This document shows positions 1 to 7,518 of a DNA stretch of 19,755 nucleotides, piece by piece. The stretch covers positions 1 through 19,755 of the forward strand of contig SLAO01000095.1 in the NCBI GenBank assembly GCA_007126835.1. Reading direction: 5' to 3'. Numbering within the stretch: the first letter of the stretch is position 1; every line of letters begins with the position of its first letter. A program made the translations under genes and the position numbers. This DNA comes from Nitriliruptorales bacterium. GTDB lineage: Bacteria > Actinomycetota > Nitriliruptoria > Euzebyales > Egibacteraceae. The notes under the pieces are model-generated. The model ran no database searches. It was not told where the DNA came from and saw only the letters and a list, made by a program, of their open reading frames with translations.

Positions 1-191
1 CGGCGCTTGGTGCCGCCGAAGGGCTGCGGTCGCGCCTTGGTCTGCGGATCTGGCCGCTGACTGCGGCCCAGGTCACGCTGCTCGCGCAGCTCGCCGACTC
101 CTACGGGGCGCCCGAAGCGCAGCACGCTCGCCTGGCCGGACGTGAGCTCGCTCCCCAGGCGGCGCTGGCGGTCGTGACGGCCGGAGGCTGA
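1..191 (+). CDS. C-terminal end of an unrecognised protein (partial)
   Basis: An open frame runs in from the left edge and ends at TGA 189–191, giving about 62 residues. Codon third positions are mostly G or C, as in the neighbouring genes, which supports real coding. The visible part is rich in Ala and Leu, includes a stretch reading IWPLTAAQVTLLAQLADSYG, and ends in VVTAGG. It has no motif I can assign to a family, so no function is proposed. It converges on the acyltransferase gene that ends at 287, with a tandem repeat between them. Confidence 0.5.
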   Translation, partial: ALGAAEGLRSRLGLRIWPLTAAQVTLLAQLADSYGAPEAQHARLAGRELAPQAALAVVTAGG

Positions 192-220
192 ACCCGGTCA
201 CCCCATCCGGCCCTGGGCCT

Positions 221-310
221 GGCTACTCCGGCCATGCGCGGACGGACGGCCGGGCTGCTCCGGCCATGCGCGGTCGGACGGCCGGGCTACTCCGGCCATG
301 TGCGGAAGGG
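221..310. repeat. Tandem 32-bp repeat, about 2.8 copies, between convergent genes
   Basis: Copies begin at 221, 253 and 285; the third is cut short near 310. The first two differ at only two positions. Each copy carries CCGGCC and GGCCGG arms separated by about 14 bases, so each could fold into a GC-rich hairpin on either strand. The array fills the gap between two convergent genes, and its third copy encodes the last residues and the stop of the acyltransferase (TAG, 289–287). A role in termination is an inference; there is no U-tract typical of an intrinsic terminator. Confidence 0.7.
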
Positions 311-1201
311 CCCAGTGGTGGTGGCCCGATCCGGGCGCGTCGATTCCCACGTCCGGCGCCAACGGGGCGCGTCGGGGCCGGCCGTGCCCGCCAGGAGCTC
401 GGCGCGGTCGCGCCGCTGCGCCTCCCACCAGGTCGTCTCCTCCTCGTCCCACAGCCGGGCGATGCCCTCGGTCAGCCGTTCGGAGAAGGCCGAGGGCCGC
501 TCGCCCTGCTCGGGGCGCAGCGGGCGACCGAACCGGACGACGACCCGAGGGCGTCCGGGTCCTGGCCAGTGACGGCCGCGAGGCATCGCCCGGTACGTGC
601 CGCGGAGGGCCACGGGCACCGCGGGCACGCCTCCTCCGCAGCAGAGCCGAGCCGGGCCACTGCGGAAATCTTGCATCCAGCCGTCTGAGGAGCGGGTCCC
701 TTCGGGGAACAGCAGCAGGCTCCAGCCCTCACCGAGCAGGCGCTTGGCGGTCCCCGTGACCCGGGTGCCACCCCGGCGCTCGACCGGAAAGGCGTTGAAC
801 GCCAGCGCGGTCAGGCTGGCTCGCCAGCGGGCGTCGAAGAAGTAGTCGGCCGCCGCCCCGACGGCGACCTGCCGCGCCCAGCCCGGCGGCAGCGAGCACA
901 GCACCAGGGGGGCATCGAGATGGCTGGAGTGGTTGGCCACGAAGATCGCCGGCGCCTCGAGCCCGTCGAGGTGCTCCCGTCCGTACACCTCCGGTCGGGT
1001 CTGGGTCCACAGCACCGGCTTCAAGCCGCCTTGCTGCACGCCGGCTCGCGCCACCTGCCCCGCGGGGGTCCGGGCCCACTCGGTGGGGAACTCCCGCGGC
1101 TGCGCGGGCGGTGCGTGCGGGATCGCCGAATGCGGAAGCAGCGAGCGCCGGGCCCACCGCCAGCGGCGGGCGAGCAGCGCGATGTCGCGGCCGGCGCCCA
1201 T
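287..1201 (-). CDS. PlsC-family lysophospholipid acyltransferase
   Basis: A 304-residue protein of the 1-acyl-glycerol-3-phosphate acyltransferase (PlsC/LPLAT) family, which transfers an acyl chain from acyl-CoA or acyl-ACP to a lysophosphatidate or similar alcohol at the membrane. The catalytic HX4D motif is NHSSHLD (His91, Asp96) and the second signature is FPEGTR at 165–170. The start is ATG 1201–1199, two bases after the stop of the LarA-like gene, so it is probably translationally coupled as the last gene of the operon. A longer open frame upstream only overlaps the LarA-like gene in the wrong frame and is ignored. The first 60 residues are basic and precede the core domain. The true acceptor is unknown; the neighbours suggest something other than bulk phosphatidate synthesis. 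Confidence 0.9.
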   Translation of the reverse strand: MGAGRDIALLARRWRWARRSLLPHSAIPHAPPAQPREFPTEWARTPAGQVARAGVQQGGLKPVLWTQTRPEVYGREHLDGLEAPAIFVANHSSHLDAPLVLCSLPPGWARQVAVGAAADYFFDARWRASLTALAFNAFPVERRGGTRVTGTAKRLLGEGWSLLLFPEGTRSSDGWMQDFRSGPARLCCGGGVPAVPVALRGTYRAMPRGRHWPGPGRPRVVVRFGRPLRPEQGERPSAFSERLTEGIARLWDEEETTWWEAQRRDRAELLAGTAGPDAPRWRRTWESTRPDRATTTGPFRTWPE

Positions 1202-1203
1202 GG

Positions 1204-2835
1204 TCAGCGCACCTCGGCCATGGTCAGCGGCGGGGTGTGCATGTAGGTGATCCGTGGGCTGCGCCCGACGGAGTCGCTGGCCATCTCCAGCGCGTCGTTG
1301 AACGTGCTTGCCGACCGGAAGCCCATGCGCCGCACCGACTTGCGGTTGGCGCCCACGAAGATCACGTCGTCGAGGTGGTCCAGCGCGTGCGCGCCCCAGT
1401 ACCACATGTAGAACGGGTGGACGCCGTGGTAGGCGTAGCTGGTCCGGTACAGGTGCACGTACCACGGGTCGGTGGCGTAGGCCTGCTCGAACTTCGCCTC
1501 GATGGCGGCCGGGTCGGTGGTCTCGGCGAGCACCTCGTCGAAGAAGTCCACGTAGCTCGGGTGGTGGACCTGGTGGAACTCCCACGGCACCGGGTGGAAG
1601 GCGATGAGCACACCGCCTTCCCGCACCACGGGCCGGTTCTTGTACATGTTGAAGTAGTAGCCAAGACCCAGGCACGAGACGAGGATCGGGTTCATCACCG
1701 AGTTGACGTTGTACGGGCACAGGTAGGGCAGGCCGAAGACGAGGATGTCGGCCTGCCCGTCGATCTCGGTGAGCTGCTGGCGGTGGACGTTGGCAAGGGT
1801 GCGCTCGTGGACGGCGTTGACCTCGCCGGCGTTGACCGAGGTGACCTCGTAGGGCGCCTCGACGGCCTGCCAGACCTTGCGCCGCACCTTGGCCGGCGCT
1901 AGCTCGTTGGCTCGCTTCGCGGCGAGGTAGGCGCCTTGCTGGCGGTAGCTCCACTCCCACTCGCGGGTGTTGAGGAAGTCGAACTGGGGCGGGAAGGTCT
2001 CGTTGTTGACCGTCGTCTCGATCTGGAACAGGCGGACGGTGTCGGCGACGACGTCACCCATGCGGTCATAGGAGTGATGCATCGCGCTGCGCGGCGGGTC
2101 GTTGAACGAGCGGGAGTGCAGCATCGTGTGCACGTTGTGGTGGTGGCGCAGGCTGCGGTAGCTGGCCAGGCCCACCGGCACGGACTTGTCACCCCCGTTC
2201 ATGGCGATCAGGTTGACGTTGACGTAGACGAGGAGGTCGGCCTCGGCGGCGGTGCGGTTGATCTCGACCACCTCGCCGTGCCCGGTCTCGCCGAGCACCA
2301 CGAGGTCGTCGGGGTCCTCGGCGTCGTGGTTGCGCAGGCGCTCCGGCCAGAAGCTGCGGAAGACCCGCTCGCCGAGGATGTGCTGCAACTCGTCGGGCGT
2401 CATCCTGCGGTGCAGCGAGTTGGCGGCGATCAGGTGCACATCGTCGACCCCGGCTTGCGCGGCGCGCTCGATGACCGCCTCCACGACCCGCTGCCGGATG
2501 TCGGGCGCCCGCATCGGCGGCAGCGGGATCGACAGGTCGTCGAAAACGATCGCCAGCCGCATGTCGGCGAAGAGCAGCTCGTCCAGCGGCGGGCTGTCGA
2601 TCGGCTCGTCGAGCGCGGCGTCGATCGCCGCGGTGACGTCGGGCAGCCCAGGCAGGGAGTCGGGTGGGTACACGACGCGGGTGCCGAGCGGGAACTGCTG
2701 GAGGCTGAAGCCCTCGCCGTGGTGGACGATCAGCGGGGGTGTGCGCTCGTCGACGTCGAGCACCAGCCCGGGACGACCTCCGCCGGTCAACGAGCCGGCG
2801 GGCGGTTGCGATCCTGTAGAGCGGGATCCGGTCAC
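1204..2835 (-). CDS. LarA-superfamily (DUF2088) nickel-pincer enzyme, non-lactate type
   Basis: A 543-residue protein of the LarA/DUF2088 superfamily, whose known members use a nickel-pincer nucleotide (NPN) to racemise or epimerise 2-hydroxyacids by hydride transfer. His142 (in NSLHRRMT) matches catalytic His108 of Lactobacillus plantarum LarA, Lys217 (GGDKS) matches Lys184, which holds NPN covalently, and His233, exactly 16 residues further, matches nickel ligand His200. The His174 position falls on Val207 or Asn208, and the TRP motif with Arg75 reads SIP (Ile103). At 543 residues it is longer than LarA (about 425). The start is GTG 2835–2833, sharing GTGA with the stop of the dehydrogenase gene. 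It sits with larE, larB and larC, so a supply of cofactor is available. I do not call it lactate racemase: the substrate is unknown, and lipid-type neighbours suggest an alcohol or acyl compound. Confidence 0.85.
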   Translation of the reverse strand: MTGSRSTGSQPPAGSLTGGGRPGLVLDVDERTPPLIVHHGEGFSLQQFPLGTRVVYPPDSLPGLPDVTAAIDAALDEPIDSPPLDELLFADMRLAIVFDDLSIPLPPMRAPDIRQRVVEAVIERAAQAGVDDVHLIAANSLHRRMTPDELQHILGERVFRSFWPERLRNHDAEDPDDLVVLGETGHGEVVEINRTAAEADLLVYVNVNLIAMNGGDKSVPVGLASYRSLRHHHNVHTMLHSRSFNDPPRSAMHHSYDRMGDVVADTVRLFQIETTVNNETFPPQFDFLNTREWEWSYRQQGAYLAAKRANELAPAKVRRKVWQAVEAPYEVTSVNAGEVNAVHERTLANVHRQQLTEIDGQADILVFGLPYLCPYNVNSVMNPILVSCLGLGYYFNMYKNRPVVREGGVLIAFHPVPWEFHQVHHPSYVDFFDEVLAETTDPAAIEAKFEQAYATDPWYVHLYRTSYAYHGVHPFYMWYWGAHALDHLDDVIFVGANRKSVRRMGFRSASTFNDALEMASDSVGRSPRITYMHTPPLTMAEVR

Positions 2836-4139
2836 TGGTTGTCTCTTCCTGTCGAGGTCAGTGGGACGGGGGGTGCCGGCGCATCCGCCGTCTGCTCCGG
2901 GACGGCTTCCGGGCCGGTGCGGCGCTGCTCCGCACCGGGGTCGAAGGCGATCTTGAACGCTCCGAGCCGGCCCGCTTCCAGCGCGTGGTCGAGCGCTTCG
3001 CGCCAGCAATCCAGCGGGTACACCGCGCTGATCAGCCCGCCGATCAGCGGCCCGAGGTCGCCTGCGACCATGCTGATCGCGGTGTCGAAGTCGTCGGCTT
3101 CGCCCGGTGCCAGCGTGCCGTTGCGTGAGGTCGCGTACGCGCCGACGACCTCGAGCTCGCGAAACCACGCCGGCGCTAGGTCGGTTCGGCCCGCTGGCAT
3201 CGCCGCCAGGGTCACGCGGCCGCCAGCGCGGACACTGCGCAGCGCGAGGTCGAGCGCCCCCGCCGACCCGGCGCAGTCGAGCGCCTGGTCGAGCCCGCCG
3301 AGCAGCGCCTCGGGGCTGTGATCGGGCCGCAGCAGGTGTGCCCGCGTCGCCCGGCGAACGGCGGTGATGGCCCGGTCCGGTGCGACGACCTCGCTGGCGC
3401 CCAACTGCCACGCCAGCTCCCGCTGACGACGGTGCTTGGCGACCACGGTGACGTCGCCGGCCTGCGTCAGCTCGCGCAGGGCCGCCAGCACCAGCAGGCC
3501 CACCGTGCCCGCGCCCACGATCAGCACCGACTGGCCGGGGAGCACCGCGGCGCGCCGCACGGCGTGCACCGCGCAGGCCAGCGGCTCGACGAGCACGGCC
3601 GCCTCGTCGCTGATGTGATCGGGCACGATGCGCAGCTGGTCGCGGTGGGCGATGAGCTCGCGGCTCCAGCCTCCGCCGGTGTCGGCGCAGTAGCCGGTCT
3701 GCAGTCCCGGCGCGAGATGCCCGACCGTGATGTGGTCGCAGCGGCTGGTCCGCCCGATGGAGCAGGCGTCGCACGGATCGAGCCCGCGCGGCCGGCAGGA
3801 CAGCACGGGATCGACCACGACGCGGGTGCGCGCTGGGATCCCGTCGAGGTCGTCGAGGGTGTCGGCCACGATCTCGTGCCCGGGCACGAACGGAAACGAC
3901 ACGGCACCGCTGAGGTACCGCGACGACTTGCCCGACAACGTGGCGAGGTCCGAGCCGCAGATGCCCGACAAACGGGGGCGCAGGCGCGCCCACGCAGCCG
4001 GATTGGGGGGCGTCGGTGCCGCGCGGTCGGCAAGGCGCAGCGGCGCCAGCGGCGCCGTCAGCGACCCGGAGATCCGCTGCGTCGCCTGGGCGGCGACGTA
4101 GCGGCTCCGCGACCGGTACAGCTCGAGGGACAGGACCAT
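2832..4139 (-). CDS. Zinc-dependent medium-chain alcohol dehydrogenase
   Basis: A 435-residue medium-chain dehydrogenase/reductase that would oxidise an alcohol or reduce a carbonyl with NAD(P). The catalytic zinc ligands are likely Cys61 (GICGSD), His88 with Glu89 (PGHE), and Glu184 in VEPLACAVHA, the sorbitol/threonine dehydrogenase pattern. Four cysteines at 114, 122, 125 and 133 match the structural zinc lobe, but the first gap is seven residues instead of the usual two. The Rossmann loop GAGTVGL begins at 208. The C-terminal 35 residues are a Pro/Ala-rich tail. The start is ATG 4139–4137, with a weak AAGG upstream. The stop overlaps the GTG of the LarA-like gene by four bases. The gap to the upstream reductase/HAD gene is 56 bases. 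The substrate may be shared with, or be the product of, the LarA-like enzyme (inference). Confidence 0.9.
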   Translation of the reverse strand: MVLSLELYRSRSRYVAAQATQRISGSLTAPLAPLRLADRAAPTPPNPAAWARLRPRLSGICGSDLATLSGKSSRYLSGAVSFPFVPGHEIVADTLDDLDGIPARTRVVVDPVLSCRPRGLDPCDACSIGRTSRCDHITVGHLAPGLQTGYCADTGGGWSRELIAHRDQLRIVPDHISDEAAVLVEPLACAVHAVRRAAVLPGQSVLIVGAGTVGLLVLAALRELTQAGDVTVVAKHRRQRELAWQLGASEVVAPDRAITAVRRATRAHLLRPDHSPEALLGGLDQALDCAGSAGALDLALRSVRAGGRVTLAAMPAGRTDLAPAWFRELEVVGAYATSRNGTLAPGEADDFDTAISMVAGDLGPLIGGLISAVYPLDCWREALDHALEAGRLGAFKIAFDPGAEQRRTGPEAVPEQTADAPAPPVPLTSTGRDNQ

Positions 4140-4195
4140 CGGCGAGCCTTCAGCAACGGGCGATCATCGGGCTTTCAGCAATCGGTGGGTGGCCA

Positions 4196-6466
4196 TCAGC
4201 GGGCCCCGGTCAGCACGGACGAGCTCTTATCGTCGCGACTACCCCACTTCTCCACGGGCCAGCGACGGGGCCGAGCCACGCGGTACAAGCCGGCGTCGGG
4301 GTTGACCGCGACAGGGTTTCCGACGGCTTCGAGCAGCGGCAGGTCGGAGTGGCTGTCGGCGTACGCCCAGCACTTCGACAAATCGAAACCCTCGGTTTGG
4401 GCATAGCGGCGCAGCCAGGCGGCGCGTCCCTCTCCCACCAGCGGAGGCTGGGAGAGGTGGCCGGTGCAGCGCCCGTCCTCCACGGCGAGGCGGGCGGCCA
4501 CTACCGAGTCGAACAGGGGCGCCAACGGGCCCACCAGCTCCTCTAGCGCGCCGGTGACGAGCACCGTGCGATGGCCAGCGGCCCGGTGTTTGCGCACGCG
4601 CCGGACGGCTTCGGGAGCGGCTTGCCGCAGTAGCGTCTCGGCGAGCTCCTCGTCGACGAGCCTGCGCAGCTCGTCGACGTCGCACCCCTCGTACCGCTTG
4701 TAGAACGCCCGCAGGAACTCGCCGCGGTCGCGGCGCTCGGCAGCGAGGTAGCCAGGCAAGGAGGAGACGAGGTCGACGAGCTCACCGGCCCAGCGGCGGC
4801 GGGGGAGGTCCGCCAGGCGTGCCGCCAGGTACCCGCGCACGACGTTGCTGTCCAGGACGGTCCCTTCGAGGTCGAACACTGCGAGGACGCGGTCGTTCCC
4901 GTCCGGCTCGGCGAGGGGCGACGCGATCGCCGGCTGGCTGGGCCCGCGCATCCACGCGCTGATGACGGGAAGGTGGGCCTCCTGGAGGTACTGCGCCCAG
5001 TCGATGGCCGTGGGGTCGAAACCGAAATCCCTTGCGTCGTCGGGCGACAGCGAGCAGCGCAGCGCTTCGGCCCGGTCGTCGGTGTAGAGCACCTCGGCTT
5101 CGGCGTAGGCGCCGTACAGGTCCGAGTAGCGGCGCAGCAGCTCGACCTGGCGACGGCGGCGGTGGGTCGTCGTCATCCACCCGCGCACGCGATCCGAGCG
5201 AGGGAGCAACCCGAGCGCGCGGTCGCTGGTGTCGACGGCGCGCTCGGCCAGGCGCAGCAACCGCTCGAGCTTCGCGCCGCCGGGGAACTTCCACTCGGGC
5301 ACGCGCACGTCCCCGTGGTGGGGGTCGGGCAGCGGGTCGTCGCGGTAGTAGTCCCGCACCAGGCGGTAGAGCCGGTCGAAGATGATCGGGTTCCGGTGCC
5401 CGCTGGAGATGTGGTAGTGGCTGGCGGCACCGTCCGACGGGGGGTGCGCCGCGATCGCGAGCAGGCCGTTGGCGACCAAATCGACGGGGATGAGGTCGAT
5501 CACCCCGTCGGGGATCCCGGGGAAGTCGGGCAGCGCGCCGCGGCCGTAGGCCAGGATGATGGGGTCCATCATCTTGAAGCCCTCGAGCCAGCCGGGGTAG
5601 GGGTGCGCGAGGGCACTCTCGATGATCGAGGGGCGCACGATCGACACGGGCAGCTCGCCAGCGTGGGCCTCTGCGGCACGCTCCCCGAGCGCCTTGGTGA
5701 ACGTGTAGACATCCGGCCAGCCCAGCGATTGCGCGCGTGAGCGTCCCGCCTCGACCAAGCGGTCTGTGACGAGCTGGCGGCGGCGTCGCTCGGTGTCCTG
5801 GGCTACGGCCTGTGGCCCGGCGCGCCGATGATCGCTGGCCGCGCGACGTTGGAGCCGGCGCAGCACTTCGGGACGTCGCGAGTAGGCCTCCGCTTCGGCT
5901 CGCCACTGCTGCGCCGCGGCCAGCTCCGCGCTCCAGTCCACGTTGTGGTCCAGCGGCCCTTCGGGCACGACGCCCTTGGTGACTCCCGCGACGTAGGCGG
6001 TCGAGACATGCACCACATGCGGCCTGCTCGAGCAGCGGCTGGCGGCGTCGAACACGTTGGTGGCGCCCGTCACGTTGCTGGAGAACGCCTCGTCGATGCC
6101 CGGGTCGAAGGCGACCGTCGCCGCGGTGTGCAAGACGACGCCGGTGTCGTCGGGCAGGTCGGGCACCCCGTTGGCGAGATCTGCGTCGATGGCGTGGACG
6201 CGCTCGGCGAGGTGCGCGCGCACGGCGTCAGCGCCGCCCAGACGCTCCTGCGCCCGGCCGAACACGGGCTTGTCGGCGAGTTCAGCGACGCGCGCGGCGG
6301 CGGTGGCGCGGCCCTTGGGCCGGAGCAGCACGGACACGGGCGTGTCGGGCAGATCCACCACGAGGCGCTCGAGCAGCGCCTGCCCCACGAAGCCGGTCGC
6401 GCCGGTGAGGACGACGCGACGACCCGCGAGGCGCTCGGCGAGCCCTGTCGTCTCAGCGCTGCTCAC
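4196..6466 (-). CDS. Fatty-acyl reductase-like SDR fused to HAD-IB phosphatase
   Basis: A 756-residue two-domain protein. Residues 15 to about 520 form an extended short-chain dehydrogenase of the fatty-acyl-CoA reductase/male-sterility type (NAD_binding_4): nucleotide loop TGATGFVG at 21–28, catalytic YTFTK with Tyr254 and Lys258, then a long helical C-terminal part. Residues about 528–745 form a HAD-IB phosphatase: nucleophile Asp532 in FDLEGTVLDSN, motif II VLVTGA, and motif IV YADSHSDLPLLEAVG. Motif I has Glu534 where DxDGT would have the acid/base Asp; enolase-phosphatases with DxEGT are active, so loss of activity is not implied. It probably reduces an acyl thioester or aldehyde, while the HAD part removes phosphate. 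The start is GTG 6466–6464, sharing GTGA with the larE stop. Longer frames upstream only shadow larE. Substrates are not evident. Confidence 0.88.
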   Translation of the reverse strand: MSSAETTGLAERLAGRRVVLTGATGFVGQALLERLVVDLPDTPVSVLLRPKGRATAAARVAELADKPVFGRAQERLGGADAVRAHLAERVHAIDADLANGVPDLPDDTGVVLHTAATVAFDPGIDEAFSSNVTGATNVFDAASRCSSRPHVVHVSTAYVAGVTKGVVPEGPLDHNVDWSAELAAAQQWRAEAEAYSRRPEVLRRLQRRAASDHRRAGPQAVAQDTERRRRQLVTDRLVEAGRSRAQSLGWPDVYTFTKALGERAAEAHAGELPVSIVRPSIIESALAHPYPGWLEGFKMMDPIILAYGRGALPDFPGIPDGVIDLIPVDLVANGLLAIAAHPPSDGAASHYHISSGHRNPIIFDRLYRLVRDYYRDDPLPDPHHGDVRVPEWKFPGGAKLERLLRLAERAVDTSDRALGLLPRSDRVRGWMTTTHRRRRQVELLRRYSDLYGAYAEAEVLYTDDRAEALRCSLSPDDARDFGFDPTAIDWAQYLQEAHLPVISAWMRGPSQPAIASPLAEPDGNDRVLAVFDLEGTVLDSNVVRGYLAARLADLPRRRWAGELVDLVSSLPGYLAAERRDRGEFLRAFYKRYEGCDVDELRRLVDEELAETLLRQAAPEAVRRVRKHRAAGHRTVLVTGALEELVGPLAPLFDSVVAARLAVEDGRCTGHLSQPPLVGEGRAAWLRRYAQTEGFDLSKCWAYADSHSDLPLLEAVGNPVAVNPDAGLYRVARPRRWPVEKWGSRDDKSSSVLTGAR

Positions 6467-7365
6467 GTTTCGGCCACCGGCAACAGCCCGGCTTGTGCGG
6501 GTATCACCGCGCCATGGCCAGATTGTTCGCCGGCAGCATGGCTGGCTCGACCGGCCGGACGGTCCGAGCCCCCACGACGGTAGCCCGCGAGGTCGAGCGT
6601 GACGTGTCCGAACCCGCAGGCGCGCAGCGCCGCGACGGCCTCGTCGGCGACGGCCACCACCTTGGATAGCTCGTCGGGGGGAACCTCGATGCGGGCGAGG
6701 TCGTCGTGGTGGCGGACGCGCAGTTGCCGCAGCCCGAGGCCGGCCAGCGCGTCCTCGGCTCGCTCGACCTGACCGAGGCGCTCCTCGGTGATCTCGTGGC
6801 CGTGGGGGAACCGCGAGGCCAGACACGCGAACTCCGGCTTGTCCCACACCGGCAGGTCCAGGTGCCGCGCAAGACCGCGGACGTCCTGCTTGGTCAGCCC
6901 GGCCTCGGCCAGGGGAGCCCGGGCATCGTTGGCCAGCGCTGCGGCACGTCCGGGACGGTGGTCCCCGGAATCGTCGGCGTTCTCCCCGTAGGCCACCGCG
7001 GAGAAGCCGCGCTCGGCCGCCAACCGGTGCAGGTGCGCGAACAGCTCGTCCTTGCAGAAGTAGCACCGGTTCCGGGGATTGGAGCGGTAGCGCGGGTCGT
7101 CCACTTCGGCGGTGTCGACGACCTCGACGCTGATCCCGATTCCCTCGGCCACCTCGAGCGCGGCCTGCAGCTCGCGGGCGGGCAGCGACGCCGAGCGGGC
7201 GATGACGGCAAGGGCCCGGTTGCCCAAGACGTCATGGGAGGCCTTAGCGAGCAGACTGGAGTCGACCCCCCCTGACAAGCCCAGGACCACGCTGCCCAGT
7301 TCGCTGATCAGTTCCTCAAGCCGGGCGCGCTTGCCGTCCAGGCTTGCCTGCGGACTGTCCCCCAT
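6463..7365 (-). CDS. larE: LarE, ATP-dependent sacrificial sulfur transferase for NPN cofactor
   Basis: A 300-residue PP-loop protein. LarE adenylates the carboxylates of the pyridinium-3,5-biscarboxylic acid mononucleotide made by LarB and gives up the sulfur of its own cysteine to form thiocarboxylates. The PP-loop SGGVDSS is at 31–37. The sulfur-donor cysteine is Cys181 in KPEFACLASRFP, equivalent to Cys176 of L. plantarum LarE. The family motifs RNRCYFCKDELF, DDSGDHRPG and a C-terminal LDLAGYR are all present. A tail of about 36 residues after that motif is extra. ATG 7365–7363 has no good Shine-Dalgarno; an in-frame TTG at 7383–7381 has GAGG about six bases upstream and would add six residues, so the start is uncertain. 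It is the first gene of the five-gene operon and overlaps the reductase/HAD gene by four bases. Confidence 0.93.
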   Translation of the reverse strand: MGDSPQASLDGKRARLEELISELGSVVLGLSGGVDSSLLAKASHDVLGNRALAVIARSASLPARELQAALEVAEGIGISVEVVDTAEVDDPRYRSNPRNRCYFCKDELFAHLHRLAAERGFSAVAYGENADDSGDHRPGRAAALANDARAPLAEAGLTKQDVRGLARHLDLPVWDKPEFACLASRFPHGHEITEERLGQVERAEDALAGLGLRQLRVRHHDDLARIEVPPDELSKVVAVADEAVAALRACGFGHVTLDLAGYRRGGSDRPAGRASHAAGEQSGHGAVIPAQAGLLPVAET

Positions 7366-7518
7366 GTGCGCGGTTGCCGTCAAGAGCCACCTCAACCCGT
7401 CCCGGCGCTGTCCGGGTGACGGGGCCGTGTCGGCATTGCGGAACACTGCGCAGGTCGCGAGGTCTGGGCTAACCTGCCGGTCACAGCGAATCCGGACGCT
7501 AGAGAGGTCGACAGACGC
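7366..7518. promoter_or_regulatory. Divergent intergenic region between larE and larB
   Basis: This gap of about 150 bases must contain the promoters for the larE-led operon (minus) and larBC (plus). A TAACCT at 7470–7475 could be a plus-strand -10 box, but I see no convincing -35 partner at the right distance. A Shine-Dalgarno-like AGAGAGG at 7501–7507 precedes larB. No clear operator palindrome or riboswitch fold was recognised. Confidence 0.5.

Noticed and set aside
1202..1960. Upstream extension of the acyltransferase frame, which would give a 557-residue protein
   Set aside because: This part overlaps the LarA-like gene in another frame and is an Arg/Pro-rich shadow; the PlsC domain begins after ATG 1201.
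1204..2835. Naming the LarA-like gene larA (lactate racemase)
   Set aside because: Two residues needed for lactate racemisation are replaced and the context is lipid-like, so a specific name would mislead.
1936..3321. 461-residue open frame on the plus strand
   Set aside because: It is antisense to the LarA-like and dehydrogenase genes, of low complexity (Val/Asp/Gly runs) and without any domain; long antisense frames are expected at this GC content.
2836..3993. Upstream extension of the LarA-like frame to 929 residues
   Set aside because: The extension is a shadow of the alcohol dehydrogenase gene; the GTG at 2835 with its four-base overlap is the natural start.
7366..7518. Nickel- or NAD-responsive riboswitch ahead of larB or larE
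   Set aside because: No conserved aptamer core could be recognised; the leader of either gene would be short.
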